NCBI RefSeq assembly: GCF_011290685.1
Contig: NZ_JAANYN010000006.1
Span: 1 to 64,000, forward strand
Reading direction: 5' to 3'
Origin: Cyclobacterium plantarum
GTDB taxonomy: Bacteria > Bacteroidota > Bacteroidia > Cytophagales > Cyclobacteriaceae
Length of the DNA: 64,000 nt
Shown here in pieces: positions 16,936 through 23,994 of the stretch. The position numbers were made by a program, and so were the translations under genes. Below the pieces are notes generated by a model. That model saw only the letters and a list, made by a program, of their open reading frames with translations. It was not told where the DNA came from and did no database searches. How positions within the stretch are numbered: the first letter of the stretch is position 1; each line of letters opens with the position of its first letter.

Positions 16936-17544
16936 CTATTCGATATCCCCAAAAAACTCCTCCAAATCCAGTTCAAACCCCTTGATCACCTTGGATTCGA
17001 CCAAATGCCCTGAAGTAAACAAAATTGAAGGGAGATATTTTCCATCGATAAGGCTATAGATGAGCAAATCCTGCGTTTCGGAATGGATGATCCAGTATTC
17101 CCTGACTCCGTTGGACTCGTAGAGATTAAATTTATATTTCAGTTCGACTTTACTATTACCGGGAGATAGAATTTCCACGATCAGGTCTGGTGCTCCGATG
17201 CAACCTCGCTCATCCAATTTCTCCGGATTACAAATTACACAAATATCCGGCTGTACCACATCATGTATTTTCTTATCTTCTTTGGATGACGTTGGAAAGC
17301 GCACATCGAAGGGCGCAGAATAAACCTGGCATTTTTTTCCTCTCAGAAAATTGCCTAACCTTAAAAATAACTCCCCCGAAACTTTTTGGTGAATCCTTTT
17401 CGGAGCAGCCGCAGCTTTCTTAAAAATCTTCCCTTTGATCAGCTCGACCACTTCCTCCATCTGCCAGGTCAGGTAATCGGCGTAGGAATGGTTGGTGTAT
17501 TCCAGATCCGGTTCTTTGACGGTATCGTCCTTTTTGGCATTCAT
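16936..17544 (-). CDS. Uma2 family putative endonuclease (left duplicate)
   Basis: This 202-residue Uma2 protein is nearly identical in its first 48 residues to the copy at 19.7 kb, and then differs more in the central part (about 49-90). Hallmarks F-D-V-R-F-P, V-Q-P-D-I-C-V-I-C, G-A-P-D-L-I-V-E-I-L-S-P and G-V-R-E-Y-W-I-I-H are all present. It lies directly after a decayed sulfatase gene. The spacer to that gene matches the spacer of the intact pair at 20.3 kb, so both were copied as one block. Being intact while its sulfatase partners decayed is notable. No function beyond the nuclease-like fold can be stated. Confidence 0.88.
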   Translation of the reverse strand: MNAKKDDTVKEPDLEYTNHSYADYLTWQMEEVVELIKGKIFKKAAAAPKRIHQKVSGELFLRLGNFLRGKKCQVYSAPFDVRFPTSSKEDKKIHDVVQPDICVICNPEKLDERGCIGAPDLIVEILSPGNSKVELKYKFNLYESNGVREYWIIHSETQDLLIYSLIDGKYLPSILFTSGHLVESKVIKGFELDLEEFFGDIE

Positions 17545-17569
17545 GGAATAAATATAATAAATTCAGCCA

Positions 17570-18075
17570 TTATTTGCCATCCTCAACCCACCTTTCGCCG
17601 CTTAGGAAATAGGGCAATGGCATCATCGATGATGCGCTGGGGATAGCCCAATCCAGCACCGGAATCAGTCCCACATCTCGGGTCTCCAAGATCCAGCGAT
17701 CCAGTTCTTCAGACAGGCTTCTTACCCTGGCTTTGGAGGCTGGCTGTTCGACAAGGTTATCTACCTGCCAGGGGTCTGCTTCTGTATCAAAGAATTGTTC
17801 CAGGGGTTTGGGTTGGTAAAATTGGGATTGAATTTCATTGGTATTCCCAGCCTCATAAGCCGCTTCATAGGCCCGCCAATTGGCTTGCACCTGGTAGCTG
17901 TACCGGGAATCCCTGCCCCTGGGTCTGTGGGGCATAAAGTATCGGATATAATTGTACTTTCCATCGGTCACTGCCCTGGAGAAATCATAGCGTTCGGTCA
18001 TTCTATCCCTGAAAAAATGAACGAAATCAGGGGATTCAGTGGATTCCTTCCCAAAAAGGACCGTCCCTGCATGAT
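17570..18075 (-). pseudogene. Sulfatase A remnant with internal deletion
   Basis: About 115 codons align almost perfectly with residues about 340-455 of the intact sulfatase A at 20.3-22.3 kb (for example R-A-V-T-D-G-K-Y and R-P-R-G-R-D-S-R-Y). After D-V-G-L-I-P the frame jumps to the last part of the gene in a shifted frame. In the intact gene the two joined points are 20411 and 20889, both carrying GCTCCGG followed by a near-identical ATCA. The loss is therefore 478 bp, not a multiple of three. Homology upstream stops near 18075. The catalytic half with the formylglycine cysteine is absent, so no activity is expected. Confidence 0.9.
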
Positions 18076-18104
18076 AGCAAAATTGTACAACCGGCCTAAT
18101 AGCC

Positions 18105-18415
18105 TGTCTTCATTAATATTTGGGAATGCGATGCAGAATGACGTTCAAGACCGGAAAAAGCCTTTTTCCTGGAGCGTTCTATATCCCAATACTCCTCCGA
18201 CTCCATTAAATATAGGATACTTTTTCACGTGGTAAACGACATGCCTTCATCACTGGTTCCGGTCAGACCCAGATCGGTGGCCCTACGATCACTTTCCCCT
18301 ATGAAGATATCGCCATTGTTTGTGGTCACCATTAGGTCGAACTGATAGGATTTTTTGGCATAATATGGACTCCAGTCTACCCCCAAAACCCAATATTCCT
18401 GAATTTTCCATGTAT
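18105..18415 (-). pseudogene. Sulfatase B remnant
   Basis: On the minus strand this stretch reads L-G-L-T-G-T-S-D-E-G-M, then an in-frame TGA at 18225-18227, then M-E-S-E-E-Y-W-D-I-E-R-S-R-K. The intact sulfatase B (22.3-23.9 kb) has L-D-L-T-E-T-S-D-D-G-M and L-E-S-E-E-H-G-D-I-D-P-S-R-K at the same places. Further upstream a V-T-T-N-N-G motif may correspond to V-T-S-D-N-G of the intact gene, which would imply another deletion. Nothing here can be expressed as a sulfatase. Its position after the sulfatase A remnant keeps the gene order of the intact block. Confidence 0.75.
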
Positions 18416-18498
18416 TTTTGCAAAGAAGTTTTGTCCAAACAGATAATCGTTAAATAGCTGGATTATGTTATGACCCAGCCAATAAAACTATAACCGAA

Positions 18499-19089
18499 AT
18501 GTCACGGTCAAAAAAGTGTATTCTCTTCGCTTTAATGGGCTTTTTGATGATTGCCCAGAATAAGTTGAGTGCTCAATCTGAGCCGGAGACCGAGGCCGAT
18601 ATTTTCACGGCGAAAAACTCCGTACATGCCGAATTACTGGGGAACTCTGGTGGCTATGCGCTTAATTATGGACGTATCCTTCACCAAAAAAACAGGATGA
18701 AACTTTGGGGAAGTGCGGGCTTTTCTTTGCGTCGTCGTGGAAGTAGTGAGCCCATATTTTCAGCCCATTGGATACCTTACTTTCCAGCAGAGATTACAGT
18801 TTTTTTGGGAAAGTCCAAGCATAATTTGGAATTAGGAGCCGGGTTCTATACCCTACGTAACAGATCCTATACCGTTGAAGAAAGTTTGCCGAATTTTATA
18901 AGAGAAGAAATACATTGGGACCAGTTTATTCTGGCCAGGATAGGTTACCGGTATCAAAAACCTGAAGGAGGCTTCTTTTTCAGGGCTGCCTACACTCCGG
19001 GGATTCAATTTTTCAATTCCGAAACTTGGGGGAAGGAAGTGTTCTATAGTCCATTCCTGATTGGAATCAGTTTAGGACATAGTTTTTAA
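18499..19089 (+). CDS. Hypothetical outer-membrane beta-barrel protein
   Basis: This 196-residue protein has a signal peptide ending near N-K-L-S-A-Q (residue 26). Amphipathic beta strands follow, rich in aromatic residues, and the chain ends in F, as typical outer-membrane barrels do. The family was not recognised. It is on the plus strand, opposite to the surrounding sulfatase island, and lies between the decayed and intact copies of the duplicated block. Length suits an eight-stranded barrel. It may have been inserted between the copies, but no element borders are visible. Confidence 0.65.
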   Translation: MSRSKKCILFALMGFLMIAQNKLSAQSEPETEADIFTAKNSVHAELLGNSGGYALNYGRILHQKNRMKLWGSAGFSLRRRGSSEPIFSAHWIPYFPAEITVFLGKSKHNLELGAGFYTLRNRSYTVEESLPNFIREEIHWDQFILARIGYRYQKPEGGFFFRAAYTPGIQFFNSETWGKEVFYSPFLIGISLGHSF

Positions 19090-19131
19090 AAGATGCCACT
19101 AGCCAAAAAAATATATTCTGCGCTCTCTTTT

Positions 19132-19308
19132 CTATCCTGAAAAGGTCTTGGCGGACAAACTATATGCCACCCCATAATACGGTTCGGCAATTGTGATTGT
19201 AGAAACCCTAAACATTGAAATGGGAAAGGACCTGAACTTCTTCAGACCGATTTCAGGCCGGTTCTTGATAAGGTAAATACAAATATTCGTATCCAAAAGG
19301 TATTTCAA
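19132..19308 (-). pseudogene. Truncated VapC (PIN-domain) toxin
   Basis: A 58-codon frame starts with TTG at 19308, overlapping the vapB stop by two bases, and ends at TAG 19132-19134. It reads K-Y-L-L-D-T-N-I-C-I-Y-L-I-K, the classic PIN-domain start with the first catalytic Asp, and later S-T-I-T-I-A-E with the conserved Glu. The rest of the domain, with the other acidic residues, is missing (full VapC is about 130 residues). The Pro in A-E-P-Y-Y-G-V is unusual. The toxin is very likely dead. Confidence 0.8.
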
Positions 19309-19544
19309 AACGTTTCTCTTTGCTGGAGGGGAGGTTGGTTTCGTCCTTCTTCGAAATAATCATCCGAAAATGAGGTAAGACTCTGCGTTACCATTTCCCA
19401 TGAACTGGCTTTAGGGCTGAAAAGTAGCGAGGATCCTATCCTGCGGATGTAGAATTGCTTTTCATCCGTATTGAATTCCTTTGGCAATCTGAGGGCCTGA
19501 CTATTTCCACTCTTAAATACTTTAGCTGTCTTTTCCATAATCAA
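19305..19544 (-). CDS. vapB: VapB-type antitoxin (AbrB/SpoVT swapped-hairpin)
   Basis: This 79-residue protein has the AbrB-like DNA-binding start A-K-V-F-K-S-G-N-S-Q-A-L-R-L-P-K-E-F, typical of VapB antitoxins, and an acidic/aromatic C-terminal tail that would neutralise VapC. The downstream toxin is truncated, so this is now an orphan antitoxin. An inverted repeat just upstream of the start fits self-repression. M1 or M3 could be the start. Confidence 0.85.
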   Translation of the reverse strand: MIMEKTAKVFKSGNSQALRLPKEFNTDEKQFYIRRIGSSLLFSPKASSWEMVTQSLTSFSDDYFEEGRNQPPLQQRETF

Positions 19545-19554
19545 TTCCGAAGGT

Positions 19555-19580
19555 TTTGTATATACGCATTAGTATACAAA
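19555..19580. promoter_or_regulatory. Inverted-repeat operator upstream of vapB
   Basis: Perfect 8-bp arms TTTGTATA (19555-19562) and TATACAAA (19573-19580) lie 10 bp upstream of the vapB start, with a further ATATAC half-site after them. Binding by VapB is inferred from the usual autoregulation of vapBC operons. Confidence 0.65.
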
Positions 19581-19690
19581 GATATACTAAATGAAACGAA
19601 TCCAGTTGTTTGTAAATCAACGATTTTCTTGAAAATTCTCAGCCGGTAAAAAATATTTTTTTCGGTAGGACACAGGTAATTTTCAGATCC

Positions 19691-20299
19691 CTACTCGATA
19701 TCTTCAAAAAACTCCTCCAAATCAAGTGTAAACCCTTCGATCACTTTTGACTCCACCGCATCTCCTGAAGTAAAAAGCCTCGAGGGAACATATTTTCCAT
19801 TGAAAAGGCTATAAATAAGCAAATCCTGCGTTTCTGCATGGATGATCCAATATTCCCTGACCCCGTTAGATTCATAAAGCTCAAACTTATGCTTCAATTC
19901 TGTTTTGCTATTGCTGGGGGAAAGAATCTCAACAATCAGGTCTGGGGCTCCGATGCAGCCCCGCTCATCCAATTTTTCGGTATCACAAATCACACAGATG
20001 TCGGGCTGTACTACGTCATGGATTTCATGATCTGCTTTGGATAATTTCGGGAACCGCACATCGAAAGGTGCCTCGTAGACCTGGCAGGGTTTGTCTTCCA
20101 GGAAGTTATAGAGCTTAGCAGCTAACTTTATTGAAATCCGCTGATGGATGCGTCTGGGAGCAGCAGCAGCTTTTTTAAAGATTTTCCCTTTGATCAGCTC
20201 TACCACTTCCTCCATCTGCCAGGTCAGGTAATCGGCATAGGAATGGTTGGTGTATTCCAGATCCGGTTCTTTGACGGTATCGTCCTTTTTGGAATTCAT
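19691..20299 (-). CDS. Uma2 family putative endonuclease (right duplicate)
   Basis: This 202-residue copy pairs with the gene at 16.9 kb. All family motifs are present (F-D-V-R-F-P, Q-P-D-I-C-V-I-C, G-A-P-D-L-I-V-E-I-L-S-P, E-Y-W-I-I-H). It starts 38 bp after the stop of the intact sulfatase A and is probably cotranscribed with the SusCD-sulfatase genes. The N-terminal 48 residues and the C-terminal motifs match the left copy closely, while the middle does not. Its role in a polysaccharide operon is unknown. Confidence 0.88.
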   Translation of the reverse strand: MNSKKDDTVKEPDLEYTNHSYADYLTWQMEEVVELIKGKIFKKAAAAPRRIHQRISIKLAAKLYNFLEDKPCQVYEAPFDVRFPKLSKADHEIHDVVQPDICVICDTEKLDERGCIGAPDLIVEILSPSNSKTELKHKFELYESNGVREYWIIHAETQDLLIYSLFNGKYVPSRLFTSGDAVESKVIEGFTLDLEEFFEDIE

Positions 20300-20337
20300 T
20301 TAATAAATATAGTGAATTCAGTCATTATTTGCCACCA

Positions 20338-22263
20338 TCAATCCACCTTTCGCCGCTCAGGAAATAGGGCAATGGCATCATCGATGATTCGCTGGGGATA
20401 GCCCAATCCAGCTCCGGGATCATTGGCTACAAATTCCTTTTCCTTAAAGGTTTGCCAATCTTCCAGGCTTAGCCTGTCGTCCGTATGGCTGTATTGAAAG
20501 GCATTGAGGGCTTGTAGCAATACATAGCCATGGGGGGTTGCTAGTGCTTCCTTCATAATGGCCTCAAAGCCGGTATCCGCATCTCCACACAGGGAAAGCG
20601 CCTGGGCAGCCATGATTCTATTGGCTGCGGATTCATCCTCCCGGATCATGGCCCTTAAACTATTTTGAATCCTGTCGCTTTGATCCGGGTGAAGAAAAAT
20701 CCCATAGGCTCCCCAATACCGGATGATCGGATTTTTATTCTTTAGGTACTTAAATAAATTATCAGCATTACCAGCCGTTGCGGCTTTGGCTACGTTCAGT
20801 ATTTTCCGGATGGTGTAATCTTCGCTTTGTGCAAATTCATAAAGGGTGGCATGTTTTTTACCTGTTCCTGCCAGTTCATGAAACATGGGCTCCGGAATCA
20901 ATCCCACATCCCTGATCTCCACCATCCAGCGATCCAGTTCTTTAGACAGGCTTCTTACCCTGGCTTTGGAGGCAGGCTGTTCGAAAAGGTTATCTACCTG
21001 CCAGGGGTCTGCTTCTGTATCAAAGAATTGTTCCTGGGGTTTGGGTTGGTAAAATTGAGATTGAATTTCATTGGTATTCCCTGCTTCATAAGCCGCTTCA
21101 TAGGCGCGCCAATTGGCTTGTACCTGGTAGCCGTACCTTGAATCCCTGCCCCTGGGTCTGTGGGGCATAAAATTTCGGATATAATAGTATTTTCCATCCG
21201 TCACTGCCCTGGATAAATCGTAGCGTTCTGCCATTCTATCCCTGAAAAAATGGACATATTCAGGCGATTTTTCGGAATCCTTTCCCAGAAATGATTTTCC
21301 CTGCATGATGGCAGGAATTTCAGTTCCCGTGATGGAAAGTATAGTGGGTGCCAAATCCACGAAACTGACCAACGACTTGTCCACCTCTCCTGCTGACACG
21401 GATGACAAGTGTTTCCATTTGTCGGGAAGGTGTACCATCAAGGGCACCTGGGTGCCCACATTGTAGATATACCGCTTGGACCGGGACAATTGCCCGCCAT
21501 GATCTGAATAGAAAAATACAATGGTATTTTCAGCAAGACCAGCATTCTCCAGTTCCTGTAACAATTCCCCTACCTGAGCATCCATCAAGGTGATCAGGTC
21601 ATGGAAACGGGCCCAATCCTCCCTGACTTCGGGTAGATCAGGGTGGTAAGGGGGCAGTTCGATATCCGACGGATCAATGCGGGGTTCTCCCGGGATCAAA
21701 CCATTTTCAACATAGTATTGTATCCTTTCCTCGCTAAGCTGACTTTCGTGGGTAACGGTAAGGTTGAACACAGCAAAAAAGGGCTGATCCTCTGCCCTGT
21801 TTTTATAATGCGCTTGATTGCTGGATTCGTCCCATAGATCGGGGTCATTGATAAAATTGGAATTGTAATCTTTCTTGCTATTATTGGTGCAATGATAGCC
21901 TGCCTCCCTTAATATTTTAGGGTAAGCAGGGATTTGCTCAGGCAACTGCACCAGGGTACGCATTTGATGGGTACCTGTGGTGGAAGCGTACATTCCAGAC
22001 AGGATTGTGGCCCTTGCTACTGCACATACAGGGGCATTTGCATAAGCATTACTGAATTGGATAGCCCTTTTTGCCAGCTTATCCAAATTTGGTGTGTGCG
22101 CCTGTGCAAAGCCATAGCTTCCCAGGTATGGGCTGATGTCCTCACAGGTGATCCAAAGTACGTTGGGTCGGTCGGGGGACATTTCCCGGGCCAGAATCCT
22201 TCCGCTTAGCATTAAAAAGAACAGAACCAGTGACGCCCTTACCAGCAGGTGTAAATTTCTCAT
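20338..22263 (-). CDS. Sulfatase A (S1 family, variant active-site motif, HEAT-like C-terminus)
   Basis: This 641-residue exported sulfatase has a signal peptide ending near G-R-I-L-A (residue 25). The alkaline-phosphatase fold starts with R-P-N-V-L-W-I-T-C-E-D. The formylglycine site reads C80-A-V-A-R84, with Val where the usual motif has Pro or Ala. S-D-H-G-G near residue 265 is the second metal-binding segment. Residues about 500-640 are helical and resemble HEAT-type repeats (I-R-Y-W-G-A-Y-G). Its ATG overlaps the sulfatase B stop (ATGA), so the two are translationally coupled. It likely removes sulfate from a glycan imported by the upstream SusCD; the exact linkage is unknown. Confidence 0.9.
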   Translation of the reverse strand: MRNLHLLVRASLVLFFLMLSGRILAREMSPDRPNVLWITCEDISPYLGSYGFAQAHTPNLDKLAKRAIQFSNAYANAPVCAVARATILSGMYASTTGTHQMRTLVQLPEQIPAYPKILREAGYHCTNNSKKDYNSNFINDPDLWDESSNQAHYKNRAEDQPFFAVFNLTVTHESQLSEERIQYYVENGLIPGEPRIDPSDIELPPYHPDLPEVREDWARFHDLITLMDAQVGELLQELENAGLAENTIVFFYSDHGGQLSRSKRYIYNVGTQVPLMVHLPDKWKHLSSVSAGEVDKSLVSFVDLAPTILSITGTEIPAIMQGKSFLGKDSEKSPEYVHFFRDRMAERYDLSRAVTDGKYYYIRNFMPHRPRGRDSRYGYQVQANWRAYEAAYEAGNTNEIQSQFYQPKPQEQFFDTEADPWQVDNLFEQPASKARVRSLSKELDRWMVEIRDVGLIPEPMFHELAGTGKKHATLYEFAQSEDYTIRKILNVAKAATAGNADNLFKYLKNKNPIIRYWGAYGIFLHPDQSDRIQNSLRAMIREDESAANRIMAAQALSLCGDADTGFEAIMKEALATPHGYVLLQALNAFQYSHTDDRLSLEDWQTFKEKEFVANDPGAGLGYPQRIIDDAIALFPERRKVD

Positions 22264-23894
22264 TTTAATGTACTTCCTTCGATGGGTTTTGGAAATTCCC
22301 TCATGGGGCTGTAGCGCAGGTAGGAATCAAAAACTTCCGGATCAGGGCCTACCACCCGCGGATCCCCTGTTTCCCGTAGCTCAGCCAGAAGGGCCTGGCG
22401 CAATTCTTCTTTGATTTCGGCATAATCAGGATCATCTGCCAGGTTATTCATGCAATCGGGATCCGATTGTATATCATAAAGTTGCACTTCCGGATTTTTT
22501 TCGAAAGCGGCTTCAAAAAATGGTCGGACGGCTTCATCATCCCGGTTTTCTACCAGATAGGATTTTGTAGGAGCCGCATCTACATCCGTAAAGGCCCAGT
22601 CGGAATGGTGCTCACCATCTTCACCCATTCCATAAAGGGGAAGTAGCTCGTCCTCGTTGTCAGGATTGATGCGTTGAGGGGCACCTGCCGGCCAGCGGTC
22701 GGGTTTGATGTTCCAGATCAGCAGGTGGTCCTGACTGCGGATCACCCGTTGGGGGTATCCCCAATTTTGGTAGCGCGACGAAGAATGGCGTTCGCGGCCG
22801 GAAAACACGTATTTCCTGGAGGGGTCTATGTCCCCATGCTCCTCTGATTCCAGTAAATGCCGGAGACTTTTTCCGGTGATGGGCAACATACCATCATCAC
22901 TGGTTTCAGTCAGATCCAGAATAGTAGGCGCTAAATCGATAAAATTAACGGGATCATTTACCATTCTGTCTCCTGGAAATGCCTTGGGATACCTGACAGC
23001 TAAGGGGACATGGATACCGTAGTCATAACCATTGGCTTTTGCTCTCGGGAAAGCCATGCCATTATCTGAAGTGACGATAATAATGGTATTGTCCAGCTCT
23101 CCTGTTTCCTCCAGGTATTCCAGCATGTACTGCAAATGCTGGTCAAACCATTCGATTTCCACAGCATAATCGAGGAGATCCCCCCTTACAGTCGGGTGAT
23201 CGGGTAGAAAGCCGGGAACTTCCGCATCCGAAAGTTTTTTATCGGTGCGTTTCCAGGAATCCTGCTCAAAGGCCCGGTGGGGTTCGGTGGCTCCATACCA
23301 AAAGAAGAAAGGATCATCGGCCTCCCTTACATTTTCCATGAAATATTTGAAATTTTCAAAATAATTCAGGGAATTGATTTGAGCGGCGGGCCGTTTATCG
23401 TCTTCCGTACCAGTTTCGTACCGGATATTGCTATGTGCTATGCCAGCGGCATCTGTCTCCCTCCAAAGGGAATCATTTTCATCCCGGGCATAGCGAAAGG
23501 GGGATACTCCCTTTCCGGTACGGCCCGTGATATAGCCATTCTGATCCAGCAAATCCACAAAAGGCACATGCTTCTTTAGCCAGGGAGCGGCATGTTGCCC
23601 CGATTGCTCGTTTTGCCAGTGATGACGGCCGGTAATGATGCTGCTTCTGGAAGGTGCGCACCCGGGTGAACCGGCGATACAATTGGTAAAGTAAACTCCT
23701 TCCCTGGCCACCCGGTCAAAGGCCGGGGTATTTACAAATTTACTTCCGGCAAAGCTGGTGTGATAATAGGACTGATCGTCACTGATCACAAATAGGATAT
23801 TGGGAGATCGTTTCTCTGATTCCTCCACGCTGGTCGAACAGCCAAAAATCAAAAAAACAGCAAAAACGACAATTATTTTCAGCACATTTTTCAT
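22260..23894 (-). CDS. Sulfatase B (S1 family lipoprotein)
   Basis: This 544-residue sulfatase carries a lipobox L-I-F-G-C with Cys19. The fold begins with S-P-N-I-L-F-V-I-S-D-D. The formylglycine motif is canonical, C79-A-P-S-R, followed by the conserved S-x-I-I-T-G-R. Metal ligands lie in V-T-S-D-N-G. Acidic residues after the cysteine (V-E-E-S-E) may favour surface export. It stands between SusD and sulfatase A in one operon, 100 bp after the SusD stop. It overlaps sulfatase A by four bases. A decayed second copy is found near 18.2 kb. Confidence 0.92.
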   Translation of the reverse strand: MKNVLKIIVVFAVFLIFGCSTSVEESEKRSPNILFVISDDQSYYHTSFAGSKFVNTPAFDRVAREGVYFTNCIAGSPGCAPSRSSIITGRHHWQNEQSGQHAAPWLKKHVPFVDLLDQNGYITGRTGKGVSPFRYARDENDSLWRETDAAGIAHSNIRYETGTEDDKRPAAQINSLNYFENFKYFMENVREADDPFFFWYGATEPHRAFEQDSWKRTDKKLSDAEVPGFLPDHPTVRGDLLDYAVEIEWFDQHLQYMLEYLEETGELDNTIIIVTSDNGMAFPRAKANGYDYGIHVPLAVRYPKAFPGDRMVNDPVNFIDLAPTILDLTETSDDGMLPITGKSLRHLLESEEHGDIDPSRKYVFSGRERHSSSRYQNWGYPQRVIRSQDHLLIWNIKPDRWPAGAPQRINPDNEDELLPLYGMGEDGEHHSDWAFTDVDAAPTKSYLVENRDDEAVRPFFEAAFEKNPEVQLYDIQSDPDCMNNLADDPDYAEIKEELRQALLAELRETGDPRVVGPDPEVFDSYLRYSPMREFPKPIEGSTLK

Positions 23895-23994
23895 GTAACA
23901 GATGCTTGGTTTCGGATTTGAAATTTGTTAATCGGGCATAATATAATCAAAGATCGGGTTATTTCCTGATTTTAAAGAACAAAGAAGCCCTGAC

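Larger units (their letters stand above)
16936..18415 (-). repeat. Decayed left copy of a duplicated Uma2-sulfatase A-sulfatase B block
   Basis: This region is a shortened, diverged copy of 19691-23060. Matching parts in order are the Uma2 gene, its spacer, the 3' half of sulfatase A with a 478-bp loss, and a scrap of sulfatase B. Homology ends at the Uma2 3' end on the left; downstream sequences differ. The two copies share direct orientation. Confidence 0.85.
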
